Source: Daucus carota subsp. sativus (Eukaryota > Streptophyta > Magnoliopsida > Apiales > Apiaceae). From it: a stretch of DNA of 64,000 nt. The stretch is from contig NC_030383.2 of NCBI RefSeq assembly GCF_001625215.2, positions 16,535,197 to 16,599,196 of the forward strand. The letters are read 5' to 3'. Positions 11,407 through 21,375 of the stretch are shown piece by piece. The notes under the pieces were generated by a model. That model was not told the DNA's origin. It worked only from the letters and a program-made list of their open reading frames with translations, and ran no database searches. The position numbers and the translations under genes were made by a program. Each line of letters begins with the position of its first letter. Position 1 is the first letter of the stretch.

Positions 11407-11629
11407 TATATAATTCATAATTTATTATTTAAATTTTAACATCATTTTATTAATATATTAGTATTAATGAGTTGAATTTTAATTAAATTATATTAACAAA
11501 CCGATTATATGTTCTCATGAAAATTTAACCTTTACATTTTATTATCTATTTATAAATATATTATGTTATTAATATGTGATGATTATTATTTAATTAATTT
11601 TACATCAAATTTTTCATATTTTGAGGCCG

Positions 11630-11735
11630 TTTGGGTGAGTTTAAAATTAACGCTTCTTACTTATAAGTAAAAAAAAAGTGAAGTAGAAGTTAGTTAAGAC
11701 TTATAAGTGATTAAAGTGTTTGGAAAAAAAGTAGA
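11630..11735. mobile_element. Truncated hAT-like MITE fragment
   Basis: Starts GAGGCCGTTTGGGTGAG and shares the AAGTGTTTGGAAAA-type interior with the copy at 1934, then stops without a right end. It lies between two copies of a roughly 38-bp AT-rich direct repeat (about 11519-11557 and 11748-11786). Confidence 0.5.
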
Positions 11736-11880
11736 AATCGTGAAACAAAAATTTAACCTTTACATTTTATTATCTATTTATATCAACAAAATTAGTTTCA
11801 AAATACAAGTCTAAGAATGATATTGGCTTAGTTGGAAGTGAAAAGACTTGATTCTCAATTAGGAAACATTAACAATTTCC

Positions 11881-12630
11881 TTACATGAAATGATGAAACA
11901 GATGGCAGTATAGGATTGTTCTACCATATTTATCGAGAAAGATCTTGATGAAGGGAAGCTCATCAAGTACAGCATCAACTCCTCCGTTCTGGCATCCCTT
12001 GGAAAGAGCATCATGATATTGATCCACACTTGCATAAGACTTAATCCTCAATATGTTGAAGTCCAATCTCTTGATTAGTATCTCCTTCACGAAAGAACCA
12101 TCTTGGAAACCAATACAAAAAAGCTTGTTGTTGAATTTTGTAGCCGAAAAAAAGTCATATTTGAAGATAAGTTGGCTGTGTAACTCTGCATCACAATATA
12201 TGCCGTAAACAGCCAGATCACAAATACAAATTGAGACCATTTGCTAGTAACCAAATTCCCTGTCAAACACCAATTCAGACATTAGCAAGTAATAAACAAA
12301 CTGAGAAAGCAGAAAAGTTCATAGAAACTATTGAGTATAAAAACCTTACTTTCAGCAAAAACAAGAGAGCCAAATGGAAACCAAATCGCCTTTTCAAGTT
12401 TTCCCGGGTCATTTGCACGGTGCTCCAATATTAGAATCATCACACCCATAAAAAGACAAGAAAGTGCAACTGTTAGCCAGAGATATAAAGCAAACTGCTT
12501 CAAAAATATCGAAATATCACTGTCTCCACCATATTTTACTCGTCTAAGCATCACAACTTCTGATTCCAGATACGGTGTACTAAAGTCCACTCTTTGGGCA
12601 CGGTTAGGCAGTATTGTAACATCAGCTACC
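11881..12630 (-). pseudogene. GLR channel fragment: pore and second ligand-binding half
   Basis: Exon-like pieces encode the membrane and S2 part of a plant glutamate receptor-like channel. The first, 12630-12350, reads VADVTILPNRAQRVDFSTPY and continues through a transmembrane helix and the LEHR motif to a GTAAGG donor. The second, about 12258-11881, holds the family hallmark SYTANLSS and then, in another frame, GFQDGSFVKEIL and a DELPFIK motif. At least two indels are needed: a small deletion just after the acceptor, and one between SYTANL and GFQDGSFV. The C-terminal exon is missing. It is the 3' continuation of the GLR fragment at 31006-32400; the exon was cut at 12630 by the CACTA element. 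Not a functional channel. Confidence 0.88.
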
Positions 12631-12653
12631 CACTACTAGAAAAGCGGGCATTT

Positions 12654-13330
12654 CCGACCAAAATTTCCGACCGACCAAAGTGGTCGGAAAAAAAGCGGGC
12701 ATTTCCGACCGACTTACCGACCAAACACGATCGGTCGTAAAAAATGGCGTCATTTACGACCGCCATTACCGACCGCACCAAATCGGTCGGTTATAATGGG
12801 TGTGGGTCCCGCTCCCCAACGTCCGTCAGCTGACATGGACGCCACGTCGGTAAAACCGACCGACACATTTCCGACCGCCTGTGGTCATTTCCGACCACCT
12901 TGACTGGTTTTAAAATAATTGGTCAGCTTCTTACTCGTTGTCGCCTTGTGATTGGCTGAGTGGGGACGTGGTGGAGCCCAGCTTTATTTCCGACCGACGG
13001 CGGTCGGAAATGACTTGCTTCGTTTTCGACCGAATTAAAACCCTGGCGGTCGGTTTTGACTTCTTAGAAAAACAATAAATTCTATTCGATTATGTAAACT
13101 ATTAAAAAAAACTAAAAATATTGCACAACCAGAAAACCGACCACATATATTTCCGACCAAACTCATAATTTTAACACAGAAAACCGACCACATGCAACAC
13201 ATTTCCGACCAAACTCATAATTTTAACACAGAAAACCGTCCAAATTTAAACCATTTCCGACCAGTCACTCAAGTGCAGAAAACCGACCAATAAAATCATC
13301 ATTTCCGACCGATGTAAAACCTTGGCGGTC
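12654..13330. repeat. CACTA left subterminal repeat array
   Basis: Many copies of TTTCCGACC and GGTCGG in both orientations, the likely transposase-binding region of this CACTA family. Confidence 0.8.
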
Positions 13331-13732
13331 GGTTATGACTTGTGAGAAAAATAATAAAATTTTATTCGGCTAAGAAAACTATTAATAAAATTGAAAAATA
13401 TTGAAACTAGCTTTTAATCAGTTAATAATTTAATAAAAAATTATTCATCACTTAATATTTGATTTTTAAAATATTTTTATTTTCTTAACAAATTATAAAT
13501 ACTAACTAACTAATTTCAAATTAATTATTCAAACAACAGAAACATATAGAATCTTTGTGATATGCTCTAATTTAGGGTACTAATCATAATAGCAAAAGAA
13601 GAAAAATATAAAAAAATTATAAAGACGCTTTTCAGTTACGAATCATGCATTGTAGTGAATGTCGGAGTTCAGGGTTTGGATTTTATCAGAACTTATCCTA
13701 GGTTGTACACTTCCGAAATATTAATTTGTTTT

Positions 13733-14240
13733 TTAGGCGATCCAACCGTACGGATCGTAAATTAAGTACTCATTGTAGTTATATACCAAAAATCAAGTCA
13801 ATAGGATTTTATTCGTTGAGACATTATAATGAAAATATTATGTTATTCTTAAATATAGACGTAGGGTTATTTTTTTTATAAAAAAATAAATTTTTTTAGG
13901 CGATCCAACCGTACGGATCGTAAATTAAGTACTCATCGTAGTTATATACCAAAATTCAAGTTAATAGGATTTTATTTGTTGAAATATTATAACAAAAATA
14001 TTATGTTATTCTTAAATATAGACGTAGGGTTATTTTTTTACAAAAAAATAAATTTGTTTTTTAGACGATCCAACCGTACGGATCCTAAATTAAGTACTCA
14101 TCGTAGTTATATACCAAAAATCAATTCAATAGGATTTTATTTGTTAAGATATTATAGCGAAAATATTAGGTTATACTTAAATATGAACGTAGGGTTATTT
14201 TTTCTAAAAAAAATAAATAAATAATTTAAATGATCAAACT
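13733..14240. repeat. 163-bp minisatellite, about three and a fraction copies
   Basis: The unit starting GGCGATCCAACCGTACGGAT begins near 13736, 13899 and 14064, with a diverged fourth start near 14230. Copies carry few substitutions and small length changes in the T and A runs. Frames through it are not conserved as protein. Confidence 0.8.
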
Positions 14241-14404
14241 GTACGGATATGAATATAATTACTTAACTTATATTGGTCCTTAAAATTAATCATTTTAAAC
14301 ATTAGTTGAAGGAATATTATAATGAAAACTGATTATTTATTTATTTTATTTTGTAAAATAAAGGTAGGTATATATATAAGTCCCTTCAATCTGAACTTAA
14401 TGTT

Positions 14405-14480
14405 GTGGCTGGTCTGATGGTTGAGCACTGTACTTGGTACTCAGGGGTCGCGGGTTCGATTTCGCGTGATTTTTTATTTT
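14405..14480 (+). other. tRNA-like (SINE head-like) segment in CACTA
   Basis: An A-box-like TGGTTGAGCAC and a B-box-like GGTTCGATTTC are spaced as in tRNA genes, and a T-rich stretch (TTTTTTATTTTTT) follows. The cloverleaf does not fold cleanly by eye, so this is more likely a tRNA-derived SINE head than a working tRNA gene. Confidence 0.45.
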
Positions 14481-14810
14481 TTCGCTTTCCCCGGTTCTTT
14501 TTTCATGAAAAGTTAAAACCCCCGCCCAGCTTAAACGACGTCGTTTTGTGTGTATACGGCGTCGTTCTCTTTTATTTCGATTAAAACCCTCCTAACGTCT
14601 CGATCAGTTATCTCCCCCAGCTCTCTCCTCTCTCCGGTCTTGTTTTTCGCTTTCCCCGGTTCTTTTTTCATGAAAAGTTAAAACCCCCGCCCAGCTTAAA
14701 CGACGTCGTTTTGTGTGTATACGGCGTCGTTCTCTTTTATTTCGATTAAAACCCTCCTAACGTCTCGATCAGTTATCTCCCCCAGCTCTCTCCTCTCTCC
14801 GGTCTTGTCT
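14481..14810. repeat. Tandem direct duplication, 165-bp period
   Basis: The segment starting TTCGCTTTCCCCGGTTC at 14481 is repeated at 14646 almost unchanged, including the pair of ACGACGTCG-like and ACGGCGTCG-like blocks. It lies just upstream of the CT repeat and resembles a duplicated promoter or 5' leader. Confidence 0.8.
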
Positions 14811-14926
14811 CTCTCAACTCTCTCTCTCTCTCTCTCATCTCTGCCGGCTCTCTCTCTCTGTGTAAGCTCTCTCTCTGTAAGCTCTCTCTCCGCCTCTCTC
14901 TCTCTGTGTATCTCTCTCTCCCTGTA
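14810..14926. repeat. (CT)n-rich pyrimidine tract
   Basis: Long CTCTCT tract with GTAAG interruptions, typical of plant 5' UTRs. Overlapping Arg/Glu- or Ser/Leu-rich frames are by-products of the repeat. Confidence 0.85.
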
Positions 14927-15613
14927 CATTATATGCTTATTTTAGGGTTTATAATCTGGGTTATACTTTATACATGTGTTATAGTTTCTGCTCTATATGT
15001 ATAGTTTATGGTCGTATCTCTCTCATTACACTATGCTTATTTTAGGGTTTTGATTTTTTTTTTGGCTCTGATTTGTTGTAATTTGCTTTAATCTGGTTCC
15101 TATATGTTTATTTTTGCATTAATCTGGCTGAAGTTTAGTTGTTTTAGTTTTATGATCTGTTTATATGATTTTTTTGCTCTGTTTTTGTATCTGGCCTAAT
15201 CTGTCATGTGGTTGCTCTGTTTGTGTTTGTGTTTTAGTTGTTTTGTATGTTTGTGTGTTTGTGCAGTGATTTGTGGGTGTTTTGTACACGTAATTAATAT
15301 GGGTGTTTGGTTTAAAGTATTTGTGGGTGTTTTGTTATTGAATTTATGTTATTGAACAAAGGATTACAAGCTTATAACTAGCTAGGATTGCCGTGTGTTT
15401 AAAGTATTTGTGGTTGTTTGTGTTTGTGTACTTGATTTACAAGACTAGCTAGGATTGATGTTTCTGTATATTTCATTGACATTTATGTATAATCCTACAT
15501 ATTATCATCTATTTGTTATGCTAAGTGCTAATCATCAATTAATTAATTTATGTTTGATGTGCTTACAAGTCGCAACTTTATGTTTATGATAGCAGAGATT
15601 TTTGGCTAATGGG

Positions 15614-17381
15614 ATGCCTGCCAGGACTGGTGGAATATCATCCGGAACTTCTGTTTCTCAGTTGCTGTTAGACGGGGTTCTGAGAAAAACAAGGTCTGCG
15701 ACACTTTTATTCCTTTTCTCTTCCAGTTTTGAAATTTTCCCTTCAAGTTGTTGGTAGTATTTAAGATAAACATCTACGAATGGTAATTTTGTGGGCACTT
15801 GATTAATAGTTTGATGGCATTTTTCAATTTATGATTACTGTGGTGGTCTCGCTCTGTATAGAATATGTGATTGTTATAGATGATACTGTTGTTCCAGCAA
15901 TATATTATAGATGATACTGTTGTTCCAGCAATATATTATAGAGCAAAATTATAGTGAAGAACTAAGCTAGGAAGTGCCTTTATTGTTAGATATTTATATA
16001 TGTGCTACAGGGTGTTTATTTAATTTTATGTTGTTTCATATGTATGCTGCAATTTGGATTGTCACTTCACATCTATTTGAGGCTATTTTGCAACTTAATA
16101 TTACTTGGTGATCACATTTCTCATGGAAATGCTATTGCTTTCAATCACACTGTTGACAAGAAACTGTGTCGTGTGGTCTATATTTTTGATGGACCATGCA
16201 ACCTATTAGAAAGCAAGTTCTATTAAATTAAAAGGTCTTTTTTAATGCATTTCCACTATCTGGTAATTTAAATGCTCAGGTCTGCACGAGTGAAAGTATT
16301 GGATTACTGGTGATGCATTCCACTTGTTAACTATATGTCTCTGCTCACAGTATATTACAAGAGATACTGCAAAAAGAACTAGCAGCAAAGAGAAATCGGC
16401 ATATATCATTGTCCCCAAACGAAATGACCAACATATTATGGAAAAAGCTATTTCACATGCAGCATCAGGAACTAAAATTGTAGGAGAGGAAAGAGGTACG
16501 GCTCATTATCAAGCTCTTAATCATATTATGTTTCCAATAGTACTATTACTATATCCCTTTTGTTTCGCTTCCGATGACACTAATGTCGGTTCTTGAATAG
16601 AATAGACTGGAATTTAGGTTATTTTGTAAAAGATATAAGAATAGAACTCATACAAGACTAATTAGATACTAATGAAATATAATGAAATATAGAGTATTCT
16701 AATTAGCAGACTTCACTTCCTGTTGTTTCTGTGACTTTCTCTAAAAAGGATTTCTTTTAGGAAACTAAGAGAAATGATGTATGATGTTTATACTTTATGA
16801 ATTTCTGCTCCTAAATGCTTCCTGGTTTATTGTGAAAGCTAGATGCTGTGTATACAGATATGTCAAGTAATGCAATGAATAGTTACTAGGCAATACATAT
16901 ATAGTAATTAGGTTGTTTTTTTTTGTAGGCATAATATTTTGTAACATTGTGTATCTTCTTCTCTCGGCTGTTCAGTCATTATCTTCAGCTGCTCCTTACT
17001 AGGGTATACAGTAATGTTTGATTGGAAACGAAATTTGCTATGTGAGAAGTTATCTTCATTTGACATGTCCATGGATCACATGGTAAATAATTAAAGAAAT
17101 CTGAAGGATTTGCTAGTCAACTAAATACATTAGGACAGAATTTGGCTGGCCTTCTATTTTGCAACAACACAAAATGTTAATGATATTCTTTCTAATTCTC
17201 TATTGTTATAATGTCTGAGAGTTAAGGCTTTTGTTGTATATCTTTGTGATTATATGCAAGCATATAAATTTTCTAATTATTGCAGGCAATTGCGGAGGCG
17301 ACTAAGGATGTCACCGATGGTGAGAGTTCGAAGAATGACATTGATGGGGATGATGATGGTGATGGAGATGAGGAAGATTGA
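15614..17381 (+). CDS. Unrecognised spliced-gene-like unit inside CACTA
   Basis: Three exon-like pieces with plausible splice signals follow the CT-rich leader. The first begins with an ATG at 15614 (MPARTGGISSGT) and ends near 15693 at AAG|GTCTGC. The second starts at 16351 after CTGCTCACAG and reads as a basic, Lys-rich peptide to about 16492. The third starts at 17286 after TTGCAG and ends in a run of Asp, Glu and Gly with a stop at 17381. The phases of the three best frames do not join cleanly with the splice sites I can pick, so the gene is either misread by me or broken. I do not recognise the protein. It may be a captured host gene or an accessory CACTA product. Confidence 0.3.
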
Positions 17382-17724
17382 AATGAAGCTACCTAGCTAG
17401 ATGCATTATTGGTAGGGATGCTGATTTTGTTAAAACATTGCTTTTGGCTTTTGATTGTTTAGCTGCAATGTATATGATTGTTGGCTTTTGACTGATTGTT
17501 CAGCTGTAACATTTATGTCGTACTGAATTATATAATTGTTCTTTTGTAAATATATGAATGCTTGTTGGCTTTTAAATTATGTCATACTGAATTTTAATGG
17601 ATATGATTCTTGATTTTGGGTTTGGAATTGAATATTGTATGTGCATTGTTGGTTTGGTAAAATAACAGGGATATGGTATAGTTTACAATGAAAACACTAC
17701 ATTTTTTTTTGAAATTTTCTCCCC

Positions 17725-17945
17725 AGAAAACCGACCAAATTTGCTCATTTCCGACCAAGAATGGTAAAAAAGAACCAAGAAAACCGACTAGATGTATACA
17801 TTTCCGACCAAATTCATATCCTAAAACCCAGAAAACCGACCACTAAAGCTAAAACCGACCAGTTGTGGCAAGCAATTTGCCCAGAAAACCGACCAAAGCA
17901 AGGAGGTCGGTAATGACCATGCGGTCGTAAATGACTTTGGGTGGT
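17725..17945. repeat. CACTA right subterminal repeat array
   Basis: Repeated AAAACCGACCA and TTTCCGACCA motifs in the opposite overall arrangement to the left array. The terminal repeat expected shortly after this array is missing. Confidence 0.75.
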
Positions 17946-17985
17946 CGGTTTTAGCCCAGAAGCTCCCAAAATATATAGAAATATA

Positions 17986-19396
17986 TAGAAAATATTCTAA
18001 GTGTAGTGAACTTGCGCTTGATACAGTAGAGAGCTCCACTGTTATCTCTCCTCCCTCACATGCAAACCCTAGGTTGCCCTAGACACCTGACATCATCACA
18101 TGCATGCATAATATATATAATATAATATATTATGTTGTTATTATATTAATAAATAAAAATATATATAAATATACACACACATATATATATTTTATTTATA
18201 TGAACATATAATAATATATGTACATATATTTAAATATATTCTCATATATTTAAATATATATAATATATAATTATATGTAAATACAAATGTAATATATATA
18301 TAAATATATATAGAGATATATATAGTTATTTATAAATATAAATATAAACATAAATATATATAAAGAAAAGTATATATAAATATATACATATATATAATAT
18401 TTATATAAACATATAGTAACATATATATACACATATATTTAAATATATTCTCATATATTTAAATATATATAATATACATATAACTATGTGTAAATATAAA
18501 TATAAATATATATATAAAGATATATATAACTCTCTCTAAATATAGATATATTTATGCACGTAATATAATATATATATACACTTAATTATATAATTGCTTA
18601 TGTAAAATATAAATACATATACTATATACATATATATTTATTTAAATATATATACATATAAATATACATATACATATGTTTAAAAAACATATATACATAT
18701 ATATTATATATATTATATTTAATTAAATATACATATATACATATATAATTATATTTGTACATATACAAATATATAAGTGCATACATATATAAAATGTCAC
18801 TGATATGGCTTTCTGTGGAAGCTTTGACATATGGCATTTGAGCAGTAAGCATTGGCATAGCTGGCATTTGGCTTGGCTTGACTTGGCTTTGGAACAAATG
18901 ACTTGATATGACTGAATCAATTCTTCGATCGATAAATACTTTGCAAAGCTCCGTACGTGCTGACGCTTAGTGCACTGGTCTGGTTCACAAGCGACTAACA
19001 CTGAAGTTAAACATTGTACCGTCTTTGTCAGCAAACATTGATCAGTCGGTTCCGGGTTAGTTTATGCTTCAGTTTGTTGATTATAAATAACCAACCAAGA
19101 TATATAGAAATATCTTGCTTCAGGGGTTGCACTGAAATCTTTCGAGTACTTGGACAACATCTTCATTGCTTCAACAATCTTGAATACTTCAATCTTTATT
19201 CTTCACTGAGGCATGAACATATTAATGAACTTCTTCCAGTGAACTTATTCCTTCAAGACTGTAGATGGCTTCTTCAACCTTTGTCTTCGTATCATCCGAT
19301 TCCGGTGCAGGCGTAGTGTTATTTACTTGTCCTGTTCTACTGTTAAGTTATCATCCCTATGTAACAGATAGGGTTGTCTTTACATTTAGACTTACA
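17986..19396 (-). repeat. Truncated 3' LTR of the SIRE-like element
   Basis: Matches 29586-30996 almost base for base, including the AT-rich block. About 947 bp of the LTR (equivalent to 28639-29585) is missing at the junction with CACTA. Confidence 0.9.
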
Positions 19397-19412
19397 ATCT
19401 CCCCCTATTTGT
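19397..19412 (-). other. Polypurine tract next to the 3' LTR
   Basis: The minus strand reads AAATAGGGGGAGAT directly before the LTR start TGTAAGTC, the position of the plus-strand primer in reverse transcription. Confidence 0.75.
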
Positions 19413-19929
19413 TTGTTAACCACAACAAGCAAATCCTCTGGAGGATAACTCAACTAACACTAGAAAAAGTAAAGTCCTGGACTAGTAAATAATGCTACAA
19501 AGTTTCTGGATCATATAATACATCTCCAGATTTCATGAATAGAAACAACAGATGTGCATATCACCTTTATTTCTCTGGTCCTTTCTTACCTGCCAGATAA
19601 TCCTCATAGTCTGTCTTGAAGAGAATTCAAAACATTCCATTATGCAAAGAACAATCAGCAGCTTCTTTAAAATTTTCAGTGGTAATGAATAAGTTCCTGT
19701 CTACCACTTACTGAAGAATAAATGTATCACCGTGATTCCTCAAAAGTAAAGAAACAAGTCTTTGCTTATGCTTCTCCCTCTGACAAATATAGTGGTGAAC
19801 CAATACCACTACTTCCTAGGAATCATACCACGTACCACCTGAATAAGGATACAACACAGTGGTGAGGTGTACATGAGTTGTTATTACTTCTCCTCCCATT
19901 ACCTTGATCAGGTACCCCTTGGTGATAAG

Positions 19930-20125
19930 TAGCTATCTCCCCTTAGATGAAAGATCAATCCTCCTCCTTAGTTGAAAGAAGAATCTCCCCCTCAGTAGTA
20001 CACAGCTAAAGAGTAGTTCAATCCCCCTTAGTTGTAGACAACAAAAGAAAGCTAACTTACTTTTTCTTCCCCCTTTCATATATTCTCCCCCTAAATATAT
20101 TCTCCCCCTTAGTTGTGGAATCCTC
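19930..20125 (-). repeat. Cluster of polypurine-tract-like motifs
   Basis: On the minus strand, blocks such as AAGGGGGAGA, GAGGGGGAGA, AAGGGGGATT and TAGGGGGAGA occur at least seven times within 200 bp. They resemble the terminal polypurine tract at 19397. Extra tracts of this kind are known from SIRE/Maximus relatives. Confidence 0.75.
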
Positions 20126-20629
20126 CGAGGATATGTGGTATCAAATAGGTCAAAGAAAGTGTACAATACTTCCTGTACTAAAAGATAATCTCCCCATAAA
20201 GAATAAACAACGCTAAAGCTGGGGTTGAAGAAAGATCTCAGAAGAAGGGTTTACTTTGATTGGGTTGGTCCTTATCCTGAAAGAATAGGTTCCAAACGGA
20301 AAAGTAATGAGTAAAATCTGACAATCGTGTCCCTTTGGTGTTACCAAATGATAAAGCTTCCCGATATTGTTAGGTCGCAATACCAATTGTTAGATCCCTG
20401 GTATGGTTTCGATAACATCTCAACATGGCTCCAACGGCAGTCAGTCGAACATTTCAGTGTAAGTATCCACTTTGCCTTTAGGTATAAATTTGGTAATCAG
20501 TGGTTATCTCACTAAATGTTCTGCAGGTGTATCACTCGACACTCAAATTTCTCTCGGTTTTTGGGTAAGGGTGTCAATCACGAGTTCTGTAAGTGTATCT
20601 CTCCACACAAATACTGAGCTTCCAAAATG

Positions 20630-21375
20630 CTGAGTACCTGCAAGAAAATCACCTTAGCCACCCTTAAAGGGGGTCACCGGTGGTGCAATGGGAGTTCGTA
20701 ATTCCCAGTCCCTATAGACTCATCAGATAAATCCGAATCATGGTCCACAAGTTGCCAACCACTAAGTGGCTTATCCAATTAAGGATCCAGAGTTGTTTGC
20801 TCTGGGAGGTTAGACAAAGGCTTAATTATGGCAAAGGCCTAAGTCCCCCTCAATGTCTGTGAAGACACTTGATTCAAGAGAATCATCAACCATAAGTTCA
20901 CAACATGAAATGGAATGAACCGTAGTTGCTTCCGTCAATTCTTTCAACAGCTTGTGAGCTTTCAATACCAATTATTATTATATGTACCTCACAAGTGTTT
21001 CACTCTTCTCAAAATCCTATGTGTTTGCACTCACTCATGCTCACATATTTCTCATTTTGATATCTCACTAGTTCTTCTCAGAATCTCACCAAGTGTTTAA
21101 CTCTCAGTGTTTGGCTCACAGTGTTTCTCTCAGCACTCAAAGTATGGTCTTTTGTACCTGCATGAGAAAATCACCATAGCCCCTTCAAGAGAGGTCACTG
21201 GCGGTGCAATGGGGTTTCGTAAATCCCCGATCCTCAACTGACTCATCAATAAATTGACTCATAGTCAGAGAGTTGCCGATCTCCTATAAATAGGAAATCC
21301 ATTCCGATTGGATCCAGATCTGTTCTTATCTGGGGAGGGAGACGAGAATCCTGAAGATTTGGCAATTGAGATCCT
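20630..21375. repeat. Diverged tandem duplication before the 3' LTR
   Basis: Two segments, about 20630-20840 and 21150-21370, share GTACCTGCA, AAAATCACC, TAGCC, GTCAC, GGTGCAATGGG, ACTCATCA and GGATCCAGA in the same order. Similarity is partial, indicating an old duplication of roughly 200 bp with a 520-bp period. Confidence 0.65.

Larger units (their letters stand above)
12631..17985. mobile_element. CACTA (En/Spm) element lacking its right terminus
   Basis: The left end is CACTACTAGAAAAGCGGGC, a standard CACTA terminus, inserted in a GLR exon after ACC (12628-12630). Subterminal arrays of CCGACC/GGTCGG motifs occupy 12654-13330 and 17725-17945, as expected at both ends. The right terminal repeat is absent: sequence passes directly into a truncated Copia LTR at 17986. 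No TNPD-type transposase is seen. The interior contains a 163-bp minisatellite, a tRNA-like segment, a 165-bp duplication and an unrecognised transcription-unit-like region. Confidence 0.85.

Noticed and set aside
14696-14945. Arg/Glu-rich and Ser/Leu-rich frames
   Set aside because: Direct translation of the CT repeat.
18622-19492. Frames in the SIRE-like LTR, repeated at 30222-31113
   Set aside because: Non-coding LTR sequence; Tyr/Ile-rich peptides come from the AT repeats.
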